Assembly: GCF_000296465.1 (NCBI RefSeq)
Contig: NZ_JH815203.1
Coordinates: 558,001-622,000, forward strand
DNA: 64,000 nucleotides
Reading direction: 5' to 3'
Source of the DNA: Barnesiella intestinihominis YIT 11860
GTDB taxonomy: Bacteria; Bacteroidota; Bacteroidia; Bacteroidales; Barnesiellaceae
Below the pieces are notes generated by a model, which was not told where the DNA came from, made no database searches, and saw only the letters and a list, made by a program, of their open reading frames with translations. The first letter of the stretch is position 1. The number at the start of each line of letters is the position of its first letter. Below are positions 50,213-59,529 of the stretch, in pieces. Position numbers and translations under genes: made by a program.

Positions 50213-51238
50213 CTATTTCTTGTTTTTCTCGGCCGTAGACAACATACCGCAAGCCGCAAATATATCTTCTCCTCTCGAAGCCCGTATAGTCGCCACTACC
50301 CCACGGTTATTCAATCGATCCCGAAAAGCCTCCATCGATTGCATATCGGTACTTTTAAGAGTTACTCCCGGAATAGCATGAAACCGTATCAGGTTCACCC
50401 GGCAATCCATACCTTTCAACAAACAAGCCAATGCATCGGCATGATCCAAACTATCATTGTACCCGTTAAACAAAATATATTCGAAAGAAAGCCTACGTTG
50501 GTGAGAAAAGTCGCGCCGACGCAATAAATCCAAAACATCGGTCATCGGGAATGCTTTCTCCACAGGCATAATTCGCAAACGCTCCTCCGGGAAAGGAGAG
50601 TGAAGACTCACGGCCAAATGGCATCGGCTCTCATCGAGAAAACGACGTATGCCGTTCAAATGGCCTATCGTAGACACGGTGATTCGCTTCGGGCTCCATG
50701 CAAAACCCCATTCCGATGTAAGAACAGACAGAGCCCTCATCACCTCGTCGAGATTATCAAACGGTTCCCCCATACCCATAAATACCAGATTCGTCAGTTT
50801 ATCGCTATACTCCACCGAAAGAATCTGATTAATTATTTCGGCAGAAGACAAGCTACGCTTAAAACCCTGTTTTCCGGTCATGCAAAAACTGCAATTCATC
50901 TTGCAGCCCACCTGCGACGACACACACAAAGTAGCCCTGTCGCGATCGGGAATATAAACCGTTTCCACAAAATCATCGCCTCCTACCCGAAAAAGATATT
51001 TTATCGTTCCATCGGTAGAACGAAGAGACTGAACCGGAGCCTCCCGGCCTATATCATAGCGCTGCGACAATAACTCCCGATGCTTCAACGAAAGGTTCGA
51101 CATGCCCGCAATATGATCTATACGCTTTTCATAAAGCCACGAAGCTATCTGTTTCGCCGCGAAACGAGGCAGTCCGTTCACCTCGGCTACCGTCTGTAAC
51201 TCCTCTAACGTTTTTCCCAACAAATGTTCCTTTTCCAT
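50213..51238 (-). CDS. rlmN: Dual-specificity 23S rRNA/tRNA adenine-C2 methyltransferase RlmN
   Basis: This radical-SAM enzyme methylates A2503 of 23S rRNA and A37 of some tRNAs. The cluster motif CKMNCSFC (Cys112, Cys116, Cys119) and the C-terminal FAACGML with the methyl-carrier cysteine (about 332) are present, and the 341-residue length is normal. Cfr-type resistance enzymes are related, but the sequence context and synteny with ppiD/pdxA favour RlmN. Confidence 0.95.
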   Translation of the reverse strand: MEKEHLLGKTLEELQTVAEVNGLPRFAAKQIASWLYEKRIDHIAGMSNLSLKHRELLSQRYDIGREAPVQSLRSTDGTIKYLFRVGGDDFVETVYIPDRDRATLCVSSQVGCKMNCSFCMTGKQGFKRSLSSAEIINQILSVEYSDKLTNLVFMGMGEPFDNLDEVMRALSVLTSEWGFAWSPKRITVSTIGHLNGIRRFLDESRCHLAVSLHSPFPEERLRIMPVEKAFPMTDVLDLLRRRDFSHQRRLSFEYILFNGYNDSLDHADALACLLKGMDCRVNLIRFHAIPGVTLKSTDMQSMEAFRDRLNNRGVVATIRASRGEDIFAACGMLSTAEKNKK

Positions 51239-51333
51239 AACTATCGAGAGATTCTACAACACAAATGCAAAGTGCGTGTATCGAGCCGATAGCCACGATA
51301 TACGCACTCTGTGTTTATCAAAAAATCCGTTTA

Positions 51334-53430
51334 TTAGAAGAAACGAATCATCGTATTTTCTATTTCCGCTTTATCCCGAAGAACTTCCATCAAGCGACTA
51401 TTGATGAGATAGCCGTAATTCTGCTGAATCTTCTGAGTTTCTGTCTGGGCATCGAACGGTTGTTCCGAAACGGTTTTGTCCGTAACCGTAAACACATACA
51501 CCCCTCTCGATCCCTTCACTGGACCTACGAGCTTTCCATTCTCCGAAACGGGAGCCAAACCGCTCAACACCGGTTCGTAACCGACACCTGCGATAGACGG
51601 GGAAGAGAAAGACACGAACTTGGCGCTATCCACTTGTGCCTTCATAACCTCGGCATATCCGGCCAAAGAATTGAGATTCTTCGATTTCAAGTCACCGATA
51701 ATCTTCTCGGCTTTCTTATCGTTACGAATCTGCATAGCCAATATATCTTTCACTTGTTCCAGAGGAGCATATCCTTCTTTCGTAATGTTGTCAAGAGCAG
51801 CAACCACGAACGAGTTATCGAGAGTAAAGATTTCCGAAACCTCGCCTTTGTCGGCATTAAACGCCCAACGAATGGCTTGACGGGCATCATTGATTCCGGG
51901 TAATGAATAATCTTCGGCACTGCATTCATAGCTGTTAACCGTATATCCGGCCTCTTTTGCCCCCGTATTGAATTTCTCTGCATTATTATTGGCTGCACTA
52001 TAAGAAGACAACTGGTTATAAAGAGCGGTATGAGTTTCTGTACTGGGATTGACAGCCAAAACATAAGCCGCTACTTTGGCTTTTTTCACCGGAGCCGTAC
52101 GCGACAATATTTGTACAATGTGTTCCCCGCCCAAGCTCTCGGCCTTGAAATAACCGTTTCCATTCTCGCTAAATACTTTGTTGATGAAAGGTCTTCCCAC
52201 GCTGGAAGCCATATTTTCCATTAACCAAATTTCATCATTCCCGTTGTATTTCGGAGCAAGTTCGGCGAAACTTCCTCCATGATTCAACACATTCAAAACG
52301 CTATCGATCTCTGTCGAACGGGGTTGAAACGAAAGCAAACGAACTTTGATCGAATCCGGGGCGACCTTCGTATCCATCAAACGATACATCGTATAAGTAT
52401 CGTTTTCGAATTCCATCGGAGACGATTCATTTACACTGGCCGTTTGTGCAAATTTTTTCATTTTTTCGGGCATCGACGAAATAGCCACGAAAGAATCGTC
52501 ATAAGACTCATCGGAATTATTGGCGATAAAAGCCACCACATCGTCCGTCGTAGCGAATACCGATTCGTTCATTTCTGCCTTTTCCTTAGCTTTGGCATAA
52601 TCGGCCTCACTGGGTACGATATTTACCGTGATGTATTTGATCGAACGACGTTCGGGCGTTTTATAAAACGACTTCATCTTGTTGTATTCGGCTTTAAGCT
52701 CACCGTCGCTTACAGCGATCGTCGAATCGGCAATCGATGTATACGGTTGTAAAGCATAAGCTATATTGGCCGAAGTTTTATTATCCTCGAACGAATTTTC
52801 AAGATCCAGCTTATTCGGCATAATCGCACGATTCAATAAATTGGCAAATTTCTGAACGGCACGATTTTGTTTAACCTCCTGTTCGAGTCTGAGCCACATT
52901 TGGCGTTGAGGCTCTATTTGTGCGAGCAACTCCGGTGTATTGTATCCATGAGATTCCGGATCGAGAACCACCTGCATAAAATTAAGCAAGCCTTGACGGT
53001 CGAACTCTCCGGTTTGAGGATTCGTAAAATACTGGCGCACTTGCGGAGATATATTGTCACCGCTTAGCAAGTCGGCAAGTTCTTCTTTGCTGACAATGAT
53101 TCCCAGTTCTTCAAGTTCCTCGCTCAACAATATTTCATTCACCATCTGGTCATAAACCTCTTGATTGATACGGGAAACATACCCTTCGGGCAAAGTCATT
53201 CCGCGTTGTCCATACATTTGTTGTAATTCATCTGTACGTACCTTTACACGTTCTTGAAATTCTTCGACTCCGATATTCGTCCCGTTCACGACAGCGACTT
53301 TGTTTTGATTCATGGCGTAGAAGGTATGTCCCGAATTCAGGAAGTCCCCTACGATAAAAGCGAGCAAGGCGACCCCTATAATTACCACGAGCAGGCCGGC
53401 TTTACTTCTGATTTTGTTTAACGTAGCCAT
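51334..53430 (-). CDS. PpiD-like membrane-anchored periplasmic chaperone/peptidyl-prolyl isomerase
   Basis: This 698-residue protein has one N-terminal transmembrane anchor (GLLVVIIGVALLAFIVGDFL), a SurA/PpiD-like chaperone domain (about 35-210), a parvulin-like domain (about 345-450; VRLLSFQPRSTEI, LAPKYNGNDEIWLMENM) and a second degenerate isomerase-like segment near the C-terminus. It assists folding of outer-membrane and secreted proteins. It is read in the same direction as the CNNM and lptC genes upstream. Confidence 0.92.
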   Translation of the reverse strand: MATLNKIRSKAGLLVVIIGVALLAFIVGDFLNSGHTFYAMNQNKVAVVNGTNIGVEEFQERVKVRTDELQQMYGQRGMTLPEGYVSRINQEVYDQMVNEILLSEELEELGIIVSKEELADLLSGDNISPQVRQYFTNPQTGEFDRQGLLNFMQVVLDPESHGYNTPELLAQIEPQRQMWLRLEQEVKQNRAVQKFANLLNRAIMPNKLDLENSFEDNKTSANIAYALQPYTSIADSTIAVSDGELKAEYNKMKSFYKTPERRSIKYITVNIVPSEADYAKAKEKAEMNESVFATTDDVVAFIANNSDESYDDSFVAISSMPEKMKKFAQTASVNESSPMEFENDTYTMYRLMDTKVAPDSIKVRLLSFQPRSTEIDSVLNVLNHGGSFAELAPKYNGNDEIWLMENMASSVGRPFINKVFSENGNGYFKAESLGGEHIVQILSRTAPVKKAKVAAYVLAVNPSTETHTALYNQLSSYSAANNNAEKFNTGAKEAGYTVNSYECSAEDYSLPGINDARQAIRWAFNADKGEVSEIFTLDNSFVVAALDNITKEGYAPLEQVKDILAMQIRNDKKAEKIIGDLKSKNLNSLAGYAEVMKAQVDSAKFVSFSSPSIAGVGYEPVLSGLAPVSENGKLVGPVKGSRGVYVFTVTDKTVSEQPFDAQTETQKIQQNYGYLINSRLMEVLRDKAEIENTMIRFF

Positions 53431-53548
53431 TTGTTACTTTGAATGAATTTTAGTTTTATATTTTATTATTTTTTTATCCTCTTTTACTAAGGGCACGAAG
53501 ATACAAAAATTTGGATTTATATCGGCAGCGAAAGTACAAAAAAATCTC

Positions 53549-54808
53549 TTATTTCTCTATTTTCATGCGTACAAGTTCTATTTTCGTAGCTTTTCGTTGT
53601 AAAATAGTAAACCGGTAATTCCCTATTTCCACGGTCTCTCCGAGCCTCGGCAATGTCTGATAATGATACAAGATATACCCGGCGATCGTGAGATAATCGT
53701 CCGATTCGGGAATATCCAATCCGAAATCCTCATTGATTCGCTCGATTTCCATACGTCCCGAAAACTCGAATTCGTCGTCGCTCACTTTACGGGCGACAAG
53801 ATTTTGAGTATCATGTTCGTCCTCGATGTCTCCGAATATTTCCTCGACCAAATCTTCAAGAGTTACCAGTCCGGCAGTTCCCCCGAACTCATCGACCACA
53901 ATAGCCAAACTTTTCTTCTGTTGCATCAAAGTGCGCATCAACTTATTGGCCAACATGCTCTCGGGAGCGAAAACAGCCGGGCGAATACTCTTTTTCCAAT
54001 CCTCGTGCCGACGAAACATCTCCGATGCATGGATATATCCCAGAATATTATCGATATTCTCGCGATAAACCACCACTTTGGATATGCCGGTACTGATGAA
54101 CGTTTGCAACAACTCCTCCACCGTAACCTCGTCGATATCCACAGCCACGAGTTCGGTACGGGGTATCATGCAATCCCGTAAATGAATATTCGAAAAGTCG
54201 AGAGCATTTTGGAATATTTTCATCTCCGGCTCCACCGGTTCGCCCGAATCAGATTCTTCTATACTTTTCTGGATAAACGAGTCAAGTTCTATCTTGCTCA
54301 TCAGGGCTCCATAAGGTTGATGTGCGATCTTCACTCCCCCCAGTCTCATCACGCATTTGGAAACGACAGACGTAAACTTCGAAATCGGATATAAAACGAC
54401 ATAAAGCAACCACACGAAAGGAGAGAAAAAACGCATCGTCGCATTCGGGTTAACACGGAAAATCGTCTTGGGCAAAAATTCACCCACGAACAAAATTAAC
54501 AAAGTGGACAGCAACGTCTGCATCAAAACGACAAAAGCCTCCTGATTCCACACCAAAGCTATGACCGGCTCCAAAAGAGCCGCCATGCCCATACCGTAAA
54601 TAACCAAAGCTATATTATTGCCCACCAGCATGGTCGAGATAAACTGCTCCTCGTTTCCATAAAACAGCCCCAATATCTTCGACATCATGCCCTGCTGTTT
54701 CATATCCAGTTCAACCCGCACTTTATTCGACGACACGAAAGCAATCTCCATACCCGAAAAAAAGGCCGAGAAAAGCAACGCTATGATAATAATCAAAATC
54801 CAATTCAT
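53549..54808 (-). CDS. CNNM/CorC-family membrane protein with CBS domains
   Basis: This 419-residue protein has a DUF21 membrane domain (about 1-190, with AFFSGMEIAFVSSNKVR and FLPKTIFRVNP), two CBS domains (MIPRTELVAVDIDEVTVEELLQTF, then a second with VVDEFGGTAGLVTLEDLVEEIFGDI) and a C-terminal CorC_HlyC domain. Family members are linked to Mg2+ export or to haemolysin-like annotations; the former is better supported. It overlaps lptC by 4 bases. Confidence 0.93.
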   Translation of the reverse strand: MNWILIIIIALLFSAFFSGMEIAFVSSNKVRVELDMKQQGMMSKILGLFYGNEEQFISTMLVGNNIALVIYGMGMAALLEPVIALVWNQEAFVVLMQTLLSTLLILFVGEFLPKTIFRVNPNATMRFFSPFVWLLYVVLYPISKFTSVVSKCVMRLGGVKIAHQPYGALMSKIELDSFIQKSIEESDSGEPVEPEMKIFQNALDFSNIHLRDCMIPRTELVAVDIDEVTVEELLQTFISTGISKVVVYRENIDNILGYIHASEMFRRHEDWKKSIRPAVFAPESMLANKLMRTLMQQKKSLAIVVDEFGGTAGLVTLEDLVEEIFGDIEDEHDTQNLVARKVSDDEFEFSGRMEIERINEDFGLDIPESDDYLTIAGYILYHYQTLPRLGETVEIGNYRFTILQRKATKIELVRMKIEK

Positions 54809-55455
54809 GGCTTTATCGCTTGTTTAGGAACGGCGACACTATCGACCTTCGCCGAATCGGGAGGGACAGAATCCCGCTTGATAGGGAATATACCGCTGGT
54901 ACGACGGATTTTATACCGGGTCATCTGTTCGTTAGACGTAAACCCATACCCCTCGATGACTTCGTCCGGAGTTTCTATATGAATGAACGAATCGGAGTAA
55001 ATCTCCCGTTTACGCTGATCCCAAAAGATTTGAGACGTAAGAAAAACCTCTTCTTTCGTATTCTCTATACGCACATTCCGGTCGAGCCGCCACAACTGTT
55101 TGTTCTTAAAATAAATAGCCGTATCGCCCTGAATAAGGGCCTCGGTAGCGAAAACAGAATCGAACTTCTCCACATGCAATCCCCGAGGGAAATACCAGTA
55201 TGGCTCTTGGGCGTTCTCATACATCAACCATTCGGGAGCATTGATACGATACCTCGTCACACCCGAATCTGAAATAAGAGTCATGACATCGAGCGTACGC
55301 AACGTAGGAACTTCCGCGGCATCTTCGAATCCCTTCACCACTTCGTTCTTAGGCCCCGAACACGCACTCCACAACAAAGGAAAAGCGACAAACGCCACCA
55401 CCCACAAACGGGAGATACTGATAAACCACCTATCGGTATTTTCTTTTTTTGCCAT
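54805..55455 (-). CDS. lptC: LPS export protein LptC
   Basis: This 216-residue protein has an N-terminal hydrophobic anchor with a possible lipobox (LWSAC32) and a repeated beta-strand body (ALIQGDTAIYFKNKQLWRLDRNVRIENTKEEVFLTSQIFWDQRKREIYSDSFIHIETPDEVIEGYGFTSNE region) of the LptC/OstA fold. It would pass LPS from the LptB2FG pump to LptA. It is the first gene of an operon reaching at least through the CNNM gene. Confidence 0.88.
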   Translation of the reverse strand: MAKKENTDRWFISISRLWVVAFVAFPLLWSACSGPKNEVVKGFEDAAEVPTLRTLDVMTLISDSGVTRYRINAPEWLMYENAQEPYWYFPRGLHVEKFDSVFATEALIQGDTAIYFKNKQLWRLDRNVRIENTKEEVFLTSQIFWDQRKREIYSDSFIHIETPDEVIEGYGFTSNEQMTRYKIRRTSGIFPIKRDSVPPDSAKVDSVAVPKQAIKP

Positions 55456-55473
55456 TCCAGATAAACTATGTCA

Positions 55474-55481
55474 CAAAATTA
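55474..55481 (-). promoter_or_regulatory. Predicted -7 element of the lptC operon
   Basis: TAATTTTG on the minus strand is 19 bases before the lptC ATG and fits TAnnTTTG. Confidence 0.45.
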
Positions 55482-55554
55482 TAAATAGTTACACGGCTCT
55501 CCAAATAATCCCACGAAATTATCCTCTTGGCAAAGCCAATCCTTAAAACAGCAG

Positions 55555-56020
55555 AGGATTCACATTCCACTATCGGAAAGATATTTTAACCTCCCCCCTG
55601 CCGTGCCCCGCAGCCTTACGAGGAGCTACAAAACAACATAGGGAGAAAGACCACTTTTCAATCCTCTCCCCCTGTGTTCCTACAAGGAATATAGGGGGAG
55701 TGCCCGTAGGGCGAGGGGGTTAAAAAGACGGAGGGGTTAAAAAACAGCGACAGCAACAGAATCAAGTATCCCCTCCTCCTCTGTGTTTTGCACAGCAAAA
55801 TATAGGGGAGGTGTCCGAAGGACGGAGGGGTTGAAAAACAGCGACAACAACAAACCGGGTATCACACTCCTCCCCTGCCGTGTCCCGCAGCCTTACGAGG
55901 AGCTACAAAACAACATAGGGAGAAAGACTACTTTTCAATCCTCTCCCCCTGTGTTCCTACAAGGAATATAGGGGGAGTGCCCATAGGGCGAGGGGGTTAA
56001 AAAGGGAGGGGGTTGAGAAA
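55555..56020 (+). repeat. Intergenic repeat block C
   Basis: This block lies between lptC and the C10 protease gene. Its first 36 bases (AGGATTCACATTCCACTATCG and on) recur at 58839-58874. It contains two near-identical composites of a long hairpin (CCTTACGAGGAGCTAC) and a TTCC/GGAA hairpin with a GCCC/GGGC hairpin (55588-55727 and 55869-55998), and one TTTTGC/GCAAAA type unit (55772-55834). At 55719-55745 the end of a GCCC-type unit is followed directly by the last bases of a GTCC-type unit, a chimeric junction. No gene was found. Confidence 0.8.
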
Positions 56021-56083
56021 GAAATCAAAAGCACGGGGAAAATACCCGCCTTTATCGGGCGGTAAAGACACAAGGGATTAAAA

Positions 56084-56109
56084 AAACGCCCCGGTTCCCC
56101 GAGGCGTTT
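56084..56109 (-). terminator. Terminator of the C10 protease gene
   Basis: AAACGCC / GGCGTTT with an inner CGG/CCG stem is followed on the minus strand by a run of T. It is 25 bases past the stop at 56134. Confidence 0.85.
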
Positions 56110-56133
56110 CCACACTATGGCTAATCATACAAA

Positions 56134-57795
56134 TTATTTCACGATAAACGATTTTACCACAACTCCCTGCGACGTAGAGTATTGCAACATATAGCTGCCT
56201 TTCGAAAGATTCGAGACATCGACAGTCGTCACGTTATCGTCAATCTCACCGCTTTGCAACGCCATACCCGCCACGTTATAGATAGCATATTTGCCTTCGG
56301 CATAAGGTACTTCTATCGTAAGTACATCGGTGGCAGGAACCGGATAAATTTTAACATCTTCGGCAAGCACTTCGTCGATACCCGAAGTCGAAAGCTGCAA
56401 ATCGAATTTCTTTTCATAAGAATTACGGCTTTCTTTATGAATCGCCTTGATATAAACAGTTTTGTGAACGGCTTTGTCCTCGATCAACTTTGTCGTATAG
56501 AGCTTACCGTCACGGACTTCGTAACTCGGTTCGGCATAAGTACCGCCGAATTGCATCATTCCTTTCAGTTCGAATTCATATTCGGCATCAGGCATGTCGC
56601 TCAATACCGTGACATCGGCGACTGCGACTCCCGCCGGAGTTCCTATTTTCACGCGAGTCGTACTCAGGCGTATGTCATACGGGGTTTCCGATTTCGGAGC
56701 CACCCCTACGACCACTCTATGATTATCGGGATAGGATCCTTGTACATGGTCTCCTAAGTTATCTAACGTGTAAAATCCATTATTTACACCTCCCCAGCCC
56801 CAATTTACATGGTAACTGGTAAATCCGTCCCAGCCGTCGAGGTTAAAACAGTGTCCCACTTGGTTCCCTTCGTTACCGGCATAGATGACCGCACGACCTC
56901 GTTTCAACTCGCTTTGAATAAGCTCGTGCCATTCATTGTCCTTTCCGGCATAATCTATGTCGCGAGAATAGGTCGTACATGTCTCCGGGAAACCGTAATA
57001 GTGTCTGAAATACCCCGGGATATTTTGTGTTATGGCTCCTGAACCGTCTGCACCGTATTCCATATCGATCAACACCCCGCAATGGTACAACAATCTGGCT
57101 ACCTCGCTATAATTATTGGCTCCCGATAAAATCGCATCCCAATCATAATCGGGTTCGTTGTCGAAATTGACCGACAAAAAGCCGGCATTCGTCGATGTAT
57201 AGGATTTCGTTCCCTGTCCCCGCAACGGATACCGCACTACGGTCAGAGCCTGCCCCATAGCTACGGCCACGCAACCGACGTAGGCTCGACCGCCCGGACC
57301 GCCGGACATTTGAGGACAAAGACTATTGTAAGGTGAATCTTGATTCCATGCTACTGTTATCAGCGGATCGATTCTATCCTCTGTCGCACGGCTTACGAGA
57401 TCGCCCGCCCAACGATAATGACGTTGGAGAGCCGGGGTTTGACGAGCTATTTTTATTTGGTCGGTATATTCTTTCAACCAACCTTTTATCCATTCCGGTT
57501 GGCCTTCCGAAACATACTCGCTATCGAACGAATATCCCAATAAGGGATCTACGGTATCTTCGGCCGAAATCAAAGCCCACCCACCTTTTTCAAACCGAAT
57601 GATATAATACATCGGCTCATTTCCTTGAAATATGGTTTCCACTTGGGCTTTACCGCTTTTAAACAGAACGCCGCCCCGTTGACTCAACAGCATATTGGCC
57701 GTCTCTACCGCCGTGCTTTCGGGCACTACCGCCGCATAATTCCCACCTATCCATGAGAAAAGCACTGCCACTAATAACAATAATCTATATTTCAT
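56134..57795 (-). CDS. Secreted C10-family (streptopain-like) cysteine protease with T9SS tail
   Basis: This protease of about 553 residues has a signal peptide (MKYRLLLLVAVLFSWIGGNYA). A Spi-like inhibitory propeptide (about 22-140; VETANMLLSQRGGVLFKSG, MYYIIRFEKGGWALISAEDTVDPLLGYS) precedes the C10 catalytic domain, where the nucleophile sits in RAYVGCVAVAMGQ and the histidine in FTSYHVNWGWGG. A beta domain and a T9SS type A sorting domain end the protein (VKIYPVPATDVLTIEV...KGSYMLQYSTSQGVVVKSFIVK). It is probably secreted to cleave host or bacterial proteins, like interpain/periodontain. The ATG at 57795 is chosen for the signal peptide; upstream frame extension is not coding-like. Confidence 0.92.
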   Translation of the reverse strand: MKYRLLLLVAVLFSWIGGNYAAVVPESTAVETANMLLSQRGGVLFKSGKAQVETIFQGNEPMYYIIRFEKGGWALISAEDTVDPLLGYSFDSEYVSEGQPEWIKGWLKEYTDQIKIARQTPALQRHYRWAGDLVSRATEDRIDPLITVAWNQDSPYNSLCPQMSGGPGGRAYVGCVAVAMGQALTVVRYPLRGQGTKSYTSTNAGFLSVNFDNEPDYDWDAILSGANNYSEVARLLYHCGVLIDMEYGADGSGAITQNIPGYFRHYYGFPETCTTYSRDIDYAGKDNEWHELIQSELKRGRAVIYAGNEGNQVGHCFNLDGWDGFTSYHVNWGWGGVNNGFYTLDNLGDHVQGSYPDNHRVVVGVAPKSETPYDIRLSTTRVKIGTPAGVAVADVTVLSDMPDAEYEFELKGMMQFGGTYAEPSYEVRDGKLYTTKLIEDKAVHKTVYIKAIHKESRNSYEKKFDLQLSTSGIDEVLAEDVKIYPVPATDVLTIEVPYAEGKYAIYNVAGMALQSGEIDDNVTTVDVSNLSKGSYMLQYSTSQGVVVKSFIVK

Positions 57796-57818
57796 AATCG
57801 GTTTTGGGTTTCGTTTTA

Positions 57819-57826
57819 CAAATATA
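57819..57826 (-). promoter_or_regulatory. Predicted -7 element of the C10 protease gene
   Basis: TATATTTG on the minus strand lies 24 bases before the ATG at 57795, giving a very short leader. Confidence 0.55.
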
Positions 57827-57964
57827 TTTTTATATTGACTGACAAAAATAGGCAATCCGAATATATTCTGCAACAATTTAACATTTTCTATGTTTTTTAT
57901 CCGACAAAATGAAGTATTTATTTTCTTTACACGGCAATACCCTCGTAACAAAAACAGAATTACC

Positions 57965-58740
57965 CCCACTCCCCCAATATTTCCGTAACAATATATAGGG
58001 AAACGCCCAACAGGGCAAGAGGGTTAAAACAGAGAAATACCACTTTCAATCCTCTCCCCTTGCCGTGCCCCGCAGCATTGCGGGGTGTCGCACAGCGATA
58101 GGGGAGGTGTCCGGAGGACGGAGGGGTTAAAAAACAGCGACAGCAACAAAATCAAGTATCAATCCTCTCCCCCTGTGTTCCTACAAGGAATATAGGGGGA
58201 GTGCCCATAGGGCGAGGGGGTTAAAATACAGCGACAGCAACAAAATCAAGTACCAATCCTCTCCCCCTGCCGTGCCTAGCAGCATTGCGGGACGCTACAA
58301 AACAATAGGAAGAAAAGGCTACTTCTCAACCCTCCTCCCCTGTGTTTTGCGCAGCAAAATATAGGGGAGGTGGCACGCAGTGACGGAGGGGTTAAAATAC
58401 AGCGACAGCAACAAAATCAAGTACCAATCCTCTCCCCTGCCGTGTCCCGCAGCATTGCGGGGTGTCGCACAGCGATAGGGGGAGTGCCCGAAGGGCGAGG
58501 GGGTTAATAAACAGAGACAGCAACAAAATCAAGTATCAAACTCTCCCCTGCCGTGTCCCGTAGCATTACAGGGTGTTTTGCAACGCAAAATATAGGGGAG
58601 GTGGCACGCAGTGACGGAGGGGTTAAACCAGACAATCAAAAAATTCTTATGCTATCTTTTCAACCCCTCTTCTCCGGAACTTCGTTCCTTCGGTCTCTCC
58701 CCTATACCGCTACGCGACACAGGGGAGAAGGTTGAATAGT
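57965..58740 (+). repeat. Intergenic repeat block D1
   Basis: This block has at least six stem-loop units in a row upstream of the C10 gene, mostly joined by the same spacer (ACAGCGACAGCAACAAAATC). They mix hairpin types freely: TCGC/GCGA with GTCC/GGAC (58050-58132), TTCC/GGAA with GCCC/GGGC (58166-58222), TTTTGC/GCAAAA with CAC/GTG (58338-58394), TCGC/GCGA with GCCC/GGGC (58432-58504), and a TTGC/GCAA type ending with CAC/GTG (58545-58625). A final unit at 58660-58736 runs in the opposite orientation. No gene was found. Confidence 0.82.
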
Positions 58741-58838
58741 TCCCGCTCACCACATAAAAAATGCTAGACCATGAAAGAAAAAGAATCTCCCTTCCTCCTA
58801 TATTCTGAAAAAAAATAGGAAAGTCAACTCTTAAAATA

Positions 58839-59200
58839 AGGATTCACGTTCCACTATCGAAAGGATATTTTAAAACTCCTCCCCTGCCGTGCCCAGCAGC
58901 CTTACGAGGTGTCGTATATAAAATCGAAGCAGAAGCGAAAGGGGAATACATCTCACCCTCCTCCTCTGTGTTTTGCGCAGCAAAATATAGGGGAGGTGTC
59001 CGGAGGACGGAGGGGTTAAAAAACAGCGACAGCAACAAAATCAAGTATCAAACTCTCCCCTGCCGTGTCCCGTAGCATTACGGGGTGTCACGTATAAAAT
59101 CGAAGCAGAAGCGAAAGGGGAATACATCTCACCCTCCTCCTCTATGTTTTGCGCAGCAAAATATAGGGGAGGTGGCCGAAGGACGGAGGGGTTAGAAAAG
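58839..59200 (+). repeat. Intergenic repeat block D2
   Basis: It opens with the same 36-base sequence as block C (58839-58874) and holds two copies of a composite unit (about 58875-59018 and 59055-59196), each with a long hairpin module, a CGAAGCAGAAGCGAAAGG spacer and a TTTTGC/GCAAAA unit. The spacer is also present, slightly changed, in block A (near 36392). The 180 bases from 59201 to 59364 are AT-rich and hold nothing else recognisable. Confidence 0.8.
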
Positions 59201-59364
59201 AATAAAAAAAGAGTCGATGTCTAAAAGAGGAATAAGTAAATAAGGATAAATTTATGTTGCATCTTTATAATATCTATCAATCTGAATACAAGATAGATAA
59301 AAATTATTTATTACAAAATCGATAAATAATTAAGAAATCACTATAAACTAATTAAAAATATGCT

Positions 59365-59372
59365 TATATTTG
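59365..59372 (+). promoter_or_regulatory. Predicted -7 element of the cloverleaf RNA
   Basis: TATATTTG fits TAnnTTTG exactly. Transcription would begin within a few bases of 59377, where the long outer helix of the RNA starts. No clear -33 element was seen. Confidence 0.65.
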
Positions 59373-59374
59373 TG

Positions 59375-59529
59375 TTGATACCGTAAATGGACTCGCGGTG
59401 GTATCGAACAGATATACCACGAGAGGAGGTTTTATATAGCCTCCGGTCCATGATGATGCAAATAGCGATTTGCATTAGGAGTCCATTTACAGTATCAATT
59501 ACTCACTCATCAGGGTCGGAGGCTTTTTT
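59375..59529 (+). ncRNA. Structured cloverleaf leader or small RNA with a switch-like terminator
   Basis: An outer helix pairs 59375-59394 with 59479-59498 (19 pairs, one C-A mismatch). It encloses three hairpins: GTGGTAT/ATACCAC (59398-59420), GGAGG/CCTCC (59425-59444) and ATGCAAAT/ATTTGCAT (59456-59475, loop AGCG). Downstream, GGGTCGGAGGC (59513-59523) can pair over 11 positions, two of them G-U, with GCCTCCGGTCC (59439-59449), and six T follow. That pairing would form a terminator but breaks the middle hairpin and the outer helix. The layout resembles a riboswitch or attenuator upstream of the HTH gene at 59542; a stand-alone small RNA is the alternative. No known class was recognised. Confidence 0.68.

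Noticed and set aside
59375-59498. Invertible (phase-variable) promoter flanked by inverted repeats
   Set aside because: The enclosed segment is only about 85 bases, the predicted promoter lies outside the repeats, and no recombinase gene is adjacent.
59375-59529. Retron msr-msd or integron attC site
   Set aside because: The inverted outer ends with internal hairpins look similar at first, but there is no reverse transcriptase or integrase gene and no attC core sites. The promoter position and terminator fit a leader RNA better.
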